Made by a program: the position numbers and the translations under genes. This document shows positions 52,329-60,368 of a stretch of DNA of 64,000 nucleotides, piece after piece. The notes beneath the pieces are model-generated. The model saw nothing but the letters and a program-made list of their open reading frames with translations, ran no database searches and had not been told where the DNA came from. The number at the start of each line of letters is the position of its first letter. Positions within the stretch are counted from its first letter, which is position 1. Source of the DNA: Verrucomicrobiales bacterium (GTDB lineage Bacteria; Verrucomicrobiota; Verrucomicrobiia; Verrucomicrobiales; DEV007); contig JARGPI010000017.1 of assembly GCA_029213005.1 (NCBI GenBank), positions 62,001-126,000 on the forward strand, read 5' to 3'.

Positions 52329-52985
52329 ATGAGTACTAGTTCTGATCAAACGACTGGATATTTCGGCGGACTCATCGTCGGATTCATCAGCCTGTCAGTT
52401 TTTGGATTTGCTTCGGTGATCCTTTTCCTTTTCGCAAATCCTAAGAAACCGACTGACCGGACCTTCGAGGGAGATTTCTCTGGGGAGCGCATTGCAACCC
52501 GCAGTCGCGTTCGCGAAATGGTAACCGCTGAGCAGAATGCCGCGGTTGACCAAGCCAAGCTTGCAGAAGCGATGGCGAAGGTGAAAGCAACACCTCCCGC
52601 TGCAACTGCCATTCCATTCCCGGGTTCAGCGACGGCACTCGAAGCGGCGAAACCAAAAGCGCCTGCACCAAAACCTAAAGAAGCGTCACCGAAGGCGAAG
52701 GCTCCCGAGGCAAAAGCACCTGAAGCGAAGCCTAAGGCAGAGCCAAAGCCCAAAGAGGAAAAGCCGGCGATGCCGGAACCTGTGATCGCACAGCCTGAGG
52801 CTCCTGCTGCCCCGGCTGCGAAAGGAAAAGCTGCCGAAAAGGGAAAGGCAAAAGGCAAGGGTAAAGCTAAAGGGAGTGAGAGCCCCAAGGGTGAGCCTAA
52901 AGGAAACGGTAAGGCCAAAGCCAAGGGACAACCTAAAGGTAAAGGGAAAGCTGACAGCCCCAAAAGTGCGGAAGCAGGGGAGTAA
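52329..52985 (+). CDS. Lys/Ala/Pro-rich membrane-anchored protein in the ACIII operon
   Basis: 218 residues. One membrane helix near the N-terminus (about 11-38), a conserved-looking segment PKKPTDRTFEGDFSGERIATRSRVREM, then from about 75 a low-complexity tail of Ala/Pro/Lys (PKAPAPKPKEA repeats) that turns into Lys-Gly repeats (KGKAKGKGKAKG), strongly basic like histone H1 tails. Position 10 bases after actF and 38 before the CcoN-like gene makes it a component or accessory of the respiratory complexes. Unknown function. The basic tail might bind acidic loops, lipid or cytochromes. Confidence 0.75.
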   Translation: MSTSSDQTTGYFGGLIVGFISLSVFGFASVILFLFANPKKPTDRTFEGDFSGERIATRSRVREMVTAEQNAAVDQAKLAEAMAKVKATPPAATAIPFPGSATALEAAKPKAPAPKPKEASPKAKAPEAKAPEAKPKAEPKPKEEKPAMPEPVIAQPEAPAAPAAKGKAAEKGKAKGKGKAKGSESPKGEPKGNGKAKAKGQPKGKGKADSPKSAEAGE

Positions 52986-53023
52986 GTGCCCGTTAATTTT
53001 TAAAGAGATACTATCTGAACAGG

Positions 53024-54472
53024 ATGACAGTTCAAGCCACAGACGAAGATATCAGGGAAAGAGCATCGATCGACCGGTCGATGAGATTCCCGGTTCTGTT
53101 CTTTTTTACGAGCGCAGCTGCGTGGCTGTTCGTCGCCACAATTCTGGGCTTCTTCAGTGCCCTTAAACTCAGAGTTCCCGGTCTTTGGGAAGAGTGCCAG
53201 TTTCTCGGGTACGGTCGGGTTTTCCCGATGCACATGATCGCTCTGGTATACGGGTGGGCCTTGCAGGCCGGTATTGGAGTTATGCTCTGGTTGATGGCTC
53301 GCCTGACCCGTCGTGAATTGAAGTATGGGATGGGCGTCGTCGTGATTGGGCACGTCTGGAACGCATTGGTGGCGGTTGCCGTAATTTGCATCTGGTCAGG
53401 GTTCGGTCGTTCGATCCCGTTACTCGACTTTCCGGGCTGGATGGCTCCGCTATTTGCCATGGTCTATATGGCGATGGTGGTCTGGGTGATTCCCATGTTT
53501 AAAACACGTCGTGAAGCCTCGATTTATATTTCCGAATATTACCTCGTAGGCGCGGCACTTTGGTTTCCCTGGGTATTTATCACCGCCGGAATCCTGATTT
53601 CGAAAGAAGCAGCCCCAACGATGGCCGCAGGTGCCGGTTCCTGGTTTGTTTCGAACCTGATTTACTTCTGGATGGCTCCGATCGCTTTGGCTGTCGCTTA
53701 TTATATCGTTCCGAAAATTGCGGACCGCCCGATCTACAGTTATGGCTGGGCCAAAATGGGATTCTGGATCCTTGCTCTTTTTGCCGGTTGGACCGGATTT
53801 CAGCGTTATTACGGCGGCCCTTATCCTGCGTGGATTCCAGCCGTCAGTGGAGCCGCTGTGGTTTTCGTATTGCTCGCTGTGGTTGCCACAATTTCTAACC
53901 TGGCTATGACTTTGAGAGGTAAAACGAAATTGTGGGAAATCAGCCCCTCGCTTCGTTTCACTGCGATGGGAATGTTCTTCTTCGCCGTGTATGCCTGTTT
54001 ATCGGCGGTATCTATTATCCCTATGGTGCAGCCAGCTCTGCAGTTCAGCTTCTTCCTGTCGGGACTTGACGTGCTGGCAATTTATGGATTTTTCTCAATG
54101 ACCGTGTTTGGAGCGATGTACTTTATCGTTCCTAGGATCACCGGGTGTGAATGGCCGTCAGCGGCTTCGATCCGGAACCACTTCTGGTATAGCACCTACG
54201 GAATCATTACTTTGATTGTCTGTCTGTTGATCGCCGGGCTCGCTCAGGGAGGGAACCTTTCCCGCCCTAACATTCCGTTCTCGACTTCATTTATGAACTC
54301 AACCTGCTGGGTAGTCGGTGCCTGTATCGCCTGGTTGCTGATCGCAGTTTCGAATTTGTGGTTTTTCTATCAGCTCGCTCTGATGTTTGTTGGTAAGGGA
54401 CGTAAGTCTGAAGGACCGACATTGATTCACGGTGGACACGACAATGCTGAAGGAGCAGCTGGAACTGCCTGA
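53024..54472 (+). CDS. CcoN-like (cbb3 oxidase subunit I) homologue lacking haem-copper ligands
   Basis: 482 residues, 12 membrane helices, with the CcoN frame easy to follow: YGRVFPMHMIALVYGW, VAYYIVPKIADRPIYSYGWAKMGFW, TVFGAMYFIVPRITG. Against a CcoN pattern, aligned by hand, only one ligand survives, His70 in helix 2. The first CuB His (in HNAVGF) is S210, the CuB pair HH is Q260-R261, and the two haem ligands of HVH are L348 and V350. It therefore cannot reduce oxygen as a normal oxidase. It precedes a CcoO-like and a cytochrome c gene. It may be a structural link between ACIII and the aa3 oxidase. Confidence 0.82.
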   Translation: MTVQATDEDIRERASIDRSMRFPVLFFFTSAAAWLFVATILGFFSALKLRVPGLWEECQFLGYGRVFPMHMIALVYGWALQAGIGVMLWLMARLTRRELKYGMGVVVIGHVWNALVAVAVICIWSGFGRSIPLLDFPGWMAPLFAMVYMAMVVWVIPMFKTRREASIYISEYYLVGAALWFPWVFITAGILISKEAAPTMAAGAGSWFVSNLIYFWMAPIALAVAYYIVPKIADRPIYSYGWAKMGFWILALFAGWTGFQRYYGGPYPAWIPAVSGAAVVFVLLAVVATISNLAMTLRGKTKLWEISPSLRFTAMGMFFFAVYACLSAVSIIPMVQPALQFSFFLSGLDVLAIYGFFSMTVFGAMYFIVPRITGCEWPSAASIRNHFWYSTYGIITLIVCLLIAGLAQGGNLSRPNIPFSTSFMNSTCWVVGACIAWLLIAVSNLWFFYQLALMFVGKGRKSEGPTLIHGGHDNAEGAAGTA

Positions 54473-54497
54473 TTTTTTAACGGGTTAATTTCGACCA

Positions 54498-55118
54498 ATG
54501 AGTACACATCACTTCTGGAAACTGATCGGTGGGTTGGCAATTTGCTTTGCGTTGCCCTGGACGTTTCTGATCATGGGACCCTATTTTTCTGAAGCCTCCA
54601 CCAAGCCGGTGCCGTATTCAGAGAAGGATGAGGTCGAGGGACTCGCGGCTTATCCGGAGCGTTCGACACTCCGTTACGGTTCGAGCGATTACGGTGCGAA
54701 AATCTATGCGGCCGAGGGTTGTGCTTATTGTCACACTCAGATGGTCCGCCCAACTTATGCCGGTCCTGACATGTGGCGTGACGGCTGGGGTGGACGCGAT
54801 GCCGAGGGGCTGAGCCGTGAAACCCGGCCAGAAGATTATTTTGGCGAAAGTTTCGCTTATTTGGGATATCAGCGTCTTGGACAGGATCTTTCCAATGTCG
54901 GCCATCGTATCACCACTCGCGAGGCAATGCATCGGCACCTTTATGATCCAAAGTCCTTTGATGGGGACAGCGGAATGCCGAAGTATCTGCATCTATACGA
55001 GAAGGATAAAGTGACCGGGGAGTATGTACCGACAGCGAAAGCTGAAGCTTTAGTTGACTATCTGATGTCGCGGAAGAAGGATGCGAAAATTCCGGAAGCG
55101 GACAAGAGAAACGGATAA
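54498..55118 (+). CDS. CcoO-like membrane-anchored monohaem cytochrome c
   Basis: 206 residues with an N-terminal membrane helix (about 8-28) and one haem site C75-A-Y-C78-H79 in EGCAYCHTQMVRPTYAG, the CcoO signature; GQDLSNVGHRIT and the Met ligand in DSGMPKYLHLYE follow. CcoO is normally the electron entry to CcoN. Because the CcoN-like partner seems to lack haems, this one probably passes electrons to the aa3 oxidase. 25 bases after the CcoN-like gene, and 25 before the next. Confidence 0.87.
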   Translation: MSTHHFWKLIGGLAICFALPWTFLIMGPYFSEASTKPVPYSEKDEVEGLAAYPERSTLRYGSSDYGAKIYAAEGCAYCHTQMVRPTYAGPDMWRDGWGGRDAEGLSRETRPEDYFGESFAYLGYQRLGQDLSNVGHRITTREAMHRHLYDPKSFDGDSGMPKYLHLYEKDKVTGEYVPTAKAEALVDYLMSRKKDAKIPEADKRNG

Positions 55119-55143
55119 CTGAAACCTTTTTGGTGAGTTTTTA

Positions 55144-55875
55144 ATGAGTACTGGCGACGATAGAAACCTAGATTACGAGTCCGGCACAGCAAGTGTCGTT
55201 GACATGCACGATTCGGTGCGGCGTGAAAAGATCCTTCAGCCCAGTGGTGCTGAATCGCTGGGGCTTTTCCCACTCGTTCTGTGTGGACTGGTTCTGATTG
55301 CCGGTGGCGGATTTCTGTTTAAGAACGCCAATGGATTTTCTGACAGCACGTATATCAACTCAGATTATCGCCCCGATCCGAAGCCGGTTACGGATGATGG
55401 CGACGGAGAAGCTGAAGAAGTGGCCTGGATTGATTCCTGGATGAAGGAAGGTAAAAAGGTTTACGGAAACTGTGCCGCCTGTCACCAGCCCACTGGTACT
55501 GGTGCGCCCGGTATGTTCCCGCCACTTACCGGATCCGAGTGGGTCGATGGAGGAACCGCTCGTCTCGGTGCGATTCTGGTTCACGGGATCAATGGTCCTA
55601 TGACGGTTGCCGGCCAAAGCTACAACCAGTTGATGCCGGCATGGGGAACACTCTCCGACAAAAAGATCGCTCAGGTTATTACCTACGTGCGTCGTGAATT
55701 TGGTTCCCTTCCTGAAGGTGATGACGGCGTCGTTACGACCGAAATGGTTGCGGCAGCCCGTGATATGTTCAAAAGCCAGAGTGGTCCATTTACGGAAGCT
55801 CAGCTGAAGGCAATTCCCGAAGATAAGCAGTTGCCGGGAGCTAAAGTGGACTTGCAAACTGGCGATCCACTTTAA
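55144..55875 (+). CDS. Membrane-anchored monohaem cytochrome c
   Basis: 243 residues with one membrane helix (about 40-60, LGLFPLVLCGLVLIAGGGFLF) and a class I cytochrome domain, haem site C110-A-A-C113-H114 (GNCAACHQPTGTGAPGMFPPL), Met ligand likely in YNQLMPAW. It occupies the place of CcoP, but carries one haem rather than two. It likely delivers electrons to the aa3 oxidase directly downstream. Confidence 0.85.
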   Translation: MSTGDDRNLDYESGTASVVDMHDSVRREKILQPSGAESLGLFPLVLCGLVLIAGGGFLFKNANGFSDSTYINSDYRPDPKPVTDDGDGEAEEVAWIDSWMKEGKKVYGNCAACHQPTGTGAPGMFPPLTGSEWVDGGTARLGAILVHGINGPMTVAGQSYNQLMPAWGTLSDKKIAQVITYVRREFGSLPEGDDGVVTTEMVAAARDMFKSQSGPFTEAQLKAIPEDKQLPGAKVDLQTGDPL

Positions 55876-55914
55876 GATTAGATTTTTAACGAAAGCAATC
55901 CACGAAAACGAGAT

Positions 55915-57858
55915 ATGAGTGAAGCAGCGGCACATACGCACGGCGACGTGCATGACGACCACGATCATCATGAAGCTCCATTTTGGAAGCAGTATGTGTT
56001 CTCCACCGATCACAAGGTGATCGGTATTCAGTACGGATTCACATCTCTGCTGTTCCTCGCATTCGGCTTTTTCCTGATGATGGTGATGCGGTGGAGTATT
56101 GCCTACCCGGATCGCGCAGTTCCAATGCTTTCAGACTGGCCCTGGTTTCAGGCCTGGTTGGATAATGAAGGTCGAGTAACTGGTGACCTTTATAACATGT
56201 TCGGTGCGATGCACGGAACCATCATGGTTTTCCTTGGGATCGTGCCTTTGGCTTTCGGTGCCTTCGGTAACTATGTCACCCCACTTCAGATTGGCGCACC
56301 CGATATGGCGTTCCCGCGCCTCAATATGGCCAGTTTCTGGTGCTTCCTGCTTGGTGGTGTGTTGATGTTTGTGAGTTTCTTCCTGCCATCCGGAGCTGCG
56401 AAAGTGGGTTGGACCAACTATTCGCCTCTGGCAACGACGACGGATTTGAATTTTTCCAGTCAGTTTTGGACGGGGCAAACCCAGTGGCTGGTCGGGATGG
56501 TGTTTCTGATCTCGTCCTCGCTACTCGGTGCGGTGAACTTTATCGCGACGATTATTAACCTGCGGTGTCGTGGAATGACATGGATGCGTCTGCCATTCTT
56601 TGTCTGGGCGATGATGGTGACAGGCTTTCTGCTTCTGCTGGCTTTCCCGCCACTTGAAGTTGCCGCTATCATGCAGTTGATGGACCGTCTCGCTGGAACC
56701 AGTTTCTTTGTTCCGACTGGATTGAACGTCAATGGTATCGCTTTTGATGCGGCCGGGGGCGGAAGCCCGCTTCTTTACCAGCACCTTTTCTGGTTCCTGG
56801 CGCACCCTGAGGTTTACGTTCTGATTCTTCCGGCTATCGCGATTGTTTCGGAGATCATCCCGTGTAACACACGGAAACCACTCTGGGGTTACAAATCGAT
56901 GGTTTACGCTGTGATGGCGCTTGGTTTCCTTGCCTTCATTGTGTGGGCTCACCACATGTATATGACAGGGATGGGGCCGGCAGTTTCGACCTTTTTCCAG
57001 ACCACGACGGTTCTGATCTCGGTGCCTTCGGTGATTCTGATCACATCACTGCTTATCTCGATGTGGGGTGGTTCGATCCGCTTTAACCCACCGATGTTGT
57101 TTGCCACTGCGTTTATTCCGATGTTCGGTATCGGAGGTCTCACAGGGCTGCCTCTGGCCTTCAGTCTTCCCGATCTGCATCTGCACGATACCTATTACGT
57201 GATTGCCCACTTCCACTACATTGTGGCTCCGGGTACGATCTTTGGACTGTTTGCCGGAATCTATCACTGGTTTCCTAAGCACACCGGTCGTCAGATGAAT
57301 ACGTTGCTGGGTCACCTCCATTTCTGGCCATCATTGATCTGCATGAATGGAATTTTTGCTCCGATGTTCCTTCAGGGAATGACAGGTTTCCACCGTCGGG
57401 CATTTGATGGTGGTGCGGCTTACGAGGAGATCAGCACACGGGTAATTGCCGAGCCGGGCACATTTGTCGCCGGTCTCTTTGAAAAATTACGCATTGTTGG
57501 CGAAGGTCAGCCGGTTGAGATGATTGATTTGAATATCGTAACCTCGACATTCGCCTGGTTGTTGGCTTTAGCACAGGTTCCGTTCATCATTAACCTCTTC
57601 ATGAGTGTTTATGTCGGGAAGAAAGTCACGAGTGACAACCCATGGGATGCGACCACTTTGGAGTGGGCAACGCCGACGCCGCCTCCTCATGGAAACTTTT
57701 TAACTGAGCCGGTTGCCTATCGCGGACCTTACGAGTATTCCGTTCCGGGATCGGACGTGGACTTTACGCCTCAATTCGAAGACGATCCTGCGGTCGTTAA
57801 AAAGGAGCGAAGCGTTAAAGATAAGAATGTGAGTGCCGACGACTCAAGTAAGTCATAG
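55915..57858 (+). CDS. ctaD: Cytochrome c oxidase subunit I (aa3 type)
   Basis: 647 residues, 12 core helices plus extensions. Haem a ligand His in GAMHGTIMVF, CuB/Tyr crosslink site in AHPEVYVL, CuB pair WAHHMYMTG, haem a3/a ligands in VIAHFHYIV. The D-path is partly intact (IGAPDMAFPRLN and the Glu of HPEVY), while the usual K-path Lys (PSGIK in proton-pumping oxidases) is replaced in TTTVLISVPSVILITSLL. The N-terminus is His/Asp-rich (HTHGDVHDDHDHHEAP), which may bind copper. This is the catalytic oxygen-reducing subunit of the operon. Start ATG 55915. Confidence 0.95.
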   Translation: MSEAAAHTHGDVHDDHDHHEAPFWKQYVFSTDHKVIGIQYGFTSLLFLAFGFFLMMVMRWSIAYPDRAVPMLSDWPWFQAWLDNEGRVTGDLYNMFGAMHGTIMVFLGIVPLAFGAFGNYVTPLQIGAPDMAFPRLNMASFWCFLLGGVLMFVSFFLPSGAAKVGWTNYSPLATTTDLNFSSQFWTGQTQWLVGMVFLISSSLLGAVNFIATIINLRCRGMTWMRLPFFVWAMMVTGFLLLLAFPPLEVAAIMQLMDRLAGTSFFVPTGLNVNGIAFDAAGGGSPLLYQHLFWFLAHPEVYVLILPAIAIVSEIIPCNTRKPLWGYKSMVYAVMALGFLAFIVWAHHMYMTGMGPAVSTFFQTTTVLISVPSVILITSLLISMWGGSIRFNPPMLFATAFIPMFGIGGLTGLPLAFSLPDLHLHDTYYVIAHFHYIVAPGTIFGLFAGIYHWFPKHTGRQMNTLLGHLHFWPSLICMNGIFAPMFLQGMTGFHRRAFDGGAAYEEISTRVIAEPGTFVAGLFEKLRIVGEGQPVEMIDLNIVTSTFAWLLALAQVPFIINLFMSVYVGKKVTSDNPWDATTLEWATPTPPPHGNFLTEPVAYRGPYEYSVPGSDVDFTPQFEDDPAVVKKERSVKDKNVSADDSSKS

Positions 57859-57900
57859 AACAGGTGCCGCCACCGAAAGAAGTTTATTCGATTTTTCAGT

Positions 57901-59502
57901 ATGGAAATTCCTTACGAAGTCAGTCCCCGGAGAGACACGGGTTTATTCAATTCCAAGCTTGGGATATGGCTGTTCCTTGCCTCAGAGGTCATGCTTTTCG
58001 GGGGGCTGTTTTCAGCCTACGTCTTCCTTCGGGTAGGTGTGATCGAAGGGGTTGATACCCCGTGGCCATGGGGCATTAACGTCCACAAGACCTTTGTCGC
58101 TCTCGGGTTCATCAACACCCTGGTGTTGATTATTTCTTCCGTCTTTGTCGTATTTGGCTGGATTGCTCTTAAGGAGCGCAAGTGGGCGAAGTTTCAGTTT
58201 TTCATGTACCTGACGGTTGCCTGTGCGGCGATCTTCATGGCTTTGAAGACAGTTGAGTATCGTTCGAAGTTGACTCAGCACCACGATATCAAATTGCTGG
58301 ATAATTCAGTGATGGAAGGAAAGATTCTCGAGCAAACCTTCGACGTGCCTTTCGAGGGAACTTCGGTGGAGTTCAATTTGGTGGGTAGCGCCCCCGGATT
58401 TCTTCCGGACATCGTTGGTGATTTCCCTACTTTCACCGCTGAGTGGAAACAATACGAAAAAGGGGAGGATGGATCCTCTGAAATCGTATCGAAGACGACT
58501 GAGATTAAGTCGGCGTCAGAGTTTAATTCGTGGTTTGTGAAGGCGCGGACCAAAGCGACTGCTGATCTGGTAAAAGAGAGAAAGCGTTATCGCGGTGAAA
58601 TCGCAGCGAAAGAGAAAGCACTCTACAATCAGGAAGAGGCTGTCGAGCCTCAGGCACCGGTTGTGGATACCAAGGCCAAAGTAACTGCTGCAGAACCTTT
58701 CGATCTTCATTCCCGTCGCCGTCAGGTGCGTCCAATCGTCAGATCGGACTCTGGAAAAGATTCAATGACTTACATCGATGGCTGCACGGTCTTCGGAAAA
58801 GGCGGTGATGATCGGATCAAGTTCGAGCCGCACTATGTGGACATGCAATTGGTTCCGGTTCACAAGCAGAAGGACTCGATGGTTTGGGATGTTCTGGGAG
58901 ATTCGCATCTCAAGGACGCTTGGTATAAGAACCGCGACTCTGCCTATCAGGAGATGGAGCATTATTATTCCGGAAAGGACAAGGAAATCCCTGAGAGCAT
59001 GCTTCGTGGCTATTATATCAACATCCAGAGCCTGCATGATAAAGCCCATGCGCCTTCGTTCTGGTCACAGTTTTGGACCGAGTTTAAGGCTGGTGCCGGT
59101 ATCGGCGGAAGCAAATCCCATGATGATCATCATGACGACGATACTCACGACCACGGAGATCATGCCGAACATGCGGCGGACACTCATGACGACCATGCCG
59201 AAGAACATCACGACGATCACGGGCATGCTGTGATCATGGTTCCTCGCGATCAGGTTAAGTTTTTGAACAGTCACGGTCCCCGAAACGGGAACTACTATGC
59301 GATCTACTTCACGATGACAGCCTTGCACGGTCTCCACGTTATTGGTGGTGCGCTGGTGCTACTCTACTTCGTCGTCTTCGGGAAGCCGCTTTACTTGAAA
59401 AATCCGGAGCATCTCGCGAACCGGGTCGAGGTTGGAGGGCTGTTCTGGCACTTCGTTGACTTGATCTGGATCTTCCTGTTCCCTCTCATGTATCTTCTGT
59501 AA
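57901..59502 (+). CDS. ctaE: Cytochrome c oxidase subunit III with a ~330-residue insertion
   Basis: 533 residues, about twice the usual size. Helices 1-3 (LGIWLFLASEVMLFGGLFSAYVFLR; ALGFINTLVLIISSVFVVFGW; FMYLTVACAAIFMALKTVEY) and the C-terminal ones (YYAIYFTMTALHGLHVIGGAL; VEVGGLFWHFVDLIWIFLFP) are normal for the family. Between them, about residues 120-450, a soluble insert appears, ending in a His/Asp-rich stretch (residues about 405-443, many HDD/DHH units) that could bind metal. The insert must be outside the membrane, in the space between helices 3 and 4. 42 bases after ctaD. Confidence 0.9.
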   Translation: MEIPYEVSPRRDTGLFNSKLGIWLFLASEVMLFGGLFSAYVFLRVGVIEGVDTPWPWGINVHKTFVALGFINTLVLIISSVFVVFGWIALKERKWAKFQFFMYLTVACAAIFMALKTVEYRSKLTQHHDIKLLDNSVMEGKILEQTFDVPFEGTSVEFNLVGSAPGFLPDIVGDFPTFTAEWKQYEKGEDGSSEIVSKTTEIKSASEFNSWFVKARTKATADLVKERKRYRGEIAAKEKALYNQEEAVEPQAPVVDTKAKVTAAEPFDLHSRRRQVRPIVRSDSGKDSMTYIDGCTVFGKGGDDRIKFEPHYVDMQLVPVHKQKDSMVWDVLGDSHLKDAWYKNRDSAYQEMEHYYSGKDKEIPESMLRGYYINIQSLHDKAHAPSFWSQFWTEFKAGAGIGGSKSHDDHHDDDTHDHGDHAEHAADTHDDHAEEHHDDHGHAVIMVPRDQVKFLNSHGPRNGNYYAIYFTMTALHGLHVIGGALVLLYFVVFGKPLYLKNPEHLANRVEVGGLFWHFVDLIWIFLFPLMYLL

Positions 59503-59522
59503 TTTTTATTTTAATTCATTCG

Positions 59523-59891
59523 ATGGCTGACTCACCTGAAGAACTTGCAAAACACAAGAAGCTATACAAATACGTTGGTATTTGGCTGATCGTATTCTCT
59601 TGCGTTGCTCTCGCTCTTGGCAAAATCCCGTTTCTCGATTTCGGGCCTCCGGGTGCGACCTGGGAGGACATCGTGATTGGACTTTCTGTGTCCTGTATCA
59701 AAGCATCGTTGGTCGCTTTGATTTTCATGCACTTGAATCATGAAAAGGGGTTGATCTACAAAACTCTGCTTTTCACGTTTCTCTTTTTTGTGAGTTTGAT
59801 GGGGTTGACCCTGTTTGCGCTCGCTGATCCGATTAAAGAATCGTATGATACGTTGAATACCTTGAAGGGTATTTTGAACTTCAAAAGCTAA
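59523..59891 (+). CDS. Cytochrome c oxidase subunit IV-family protein
   Basis: 122 residues, three membrane helices: YKYVGIWLIVFSCVALALGK, VIGLSVSCIKASLVALIFMHLNHEKG and LFTFLFFVSLMGLTLFAL. The middle motif (SCIKASLVALIFMHL) is that of prokaryotic subunit IV (CtaF/CyoD-like), which helps assemble subunits I and III. Lies 20 bases after ctaE; its stop overlaps the next start by one base. Confidence 0.87.
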   Translation: MADSPEELAKHKKLYKYVGIWLIVFSCVALALGKIPFLDFGPPGATWEDIVIGLSVSCIKASLVALIFMHLNHEKGLIYKTLLFTFLFFVSLMGLTLFALADPIKESYDTLNTLKGILNFKS

Positions 59892-60088
59892 TGTCACTGA
59901 AACACTTCCATCTCCTGTTTATTGTCCTGTCGATTTTGATCACGCTGGGCTTCGGGTTGTGGGCGGTGTTATTGAACGGGCTTCCTTCCGGATTTAAGGC
60001 GATGGGCGGCTTCAGCCTCTTTCTGAGCGTAATCCTGATTGTGTATGGCATTCGTTTCCTGCGGAAATCAAAATCGATAATTATTTAA
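59891..60088 (+). CDS. Small two-helix membrane protein
   Basis: 65 residues with two membrane helices (about 7-28 and 35-57) and a basic end (RFLRKSKS). Starts by a one-base overlap with the preceding subunit IV stop, so translation is coupled. Not recognised. By position, an accessory of the oxidase. Confidence 0.72.
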   Translation: MSLKHFHLLFIVLSILITLGFGLWAVLLNGLPSGFKAMGGFSLFLSVILIVYGIRFLRKSKSIII

Positions 60089-60090
60089 CT

Positions 60091-60318
60091 TTGGACTTTT
60101 CACAGACATCTCCTGTTTTGCAGGCCTGCGCGATGTGCCTCGGTGGCGCAGAGGGTGAGCTTGCGATTGCGGCTAACACCGCGATTGGACTGATGTTGGT
60201 GTTTGTTGTTTTGGTTCTCGGATCGTTCGGGGGCTTTATTTTTTACCTAAGCCGGAAATCCCGTCTTGTTGCAGCTGAGGATCTCGCTGCAGGAGACCGT
60301 ACCCTGTTGAATCGCTAA
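60091..60318 (+). CDS. Small membrane protein with CxxC motif before cox2
   Basis: 75 residues from TTG 60091, with a pair of cysteines in VLQACAMCLGGAEGE (C13, C16), then one membrane helix (about 30-55, AIGLMLVFVVLVLGSFGGFIFYL). Similar short Cys-x-x-Cys proteins with one helix are found before oxidase genes in Planctomycetes and Verrucomicrobia, as far as I recall. The CxxC with neighbouring Met could bind copper for the CuA or CuB site; this is inference. The last codons and stop lie within the first unit of repeat copy D. Confidence 0.68.
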   Translation: MDFSQTSPVLQACAMCLGGAEGELAIAANTAIGLMLVFVVLVLGSFGGFIFYLSRKSRLVAAEDLAAGDRTLLNR

Positions 60319-60353
60319 CTGTACCCTGTTAAGTCTTAGACTGTACCCTGTTT
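60296..60353. repeat. Phased GTACCCTGTAC element, copy D (three direct units)
   Basis: Units at 60296-60309, 60318-60331 and 60340-60353, each 22 bp after the last, with 8-base spacers aatcgcta and agtcttag. The last four bases are GTTN instead of GTAC. It covers the stop of the small CxxC protein and the space before cox2. Confidence 0.88.
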
Positions 60354-60368
60354 TATCACTGTTTTGCT

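Noticed and set aside
52346..52963. 205-residue minus-strand ORF rich in Gly/Ala/Phe/Pro
   Set aside because: Mirror of the Lys/Ala/Pro-rich low-complexity gene on the plus strand; no family resemblance, no start signal, against operon direction.
60296..60353. CRISPR-like array
   Set aside because: Units of 14 bp with 8-bp spacers, at most three units, no cas genes; spacers are similar, not unique.
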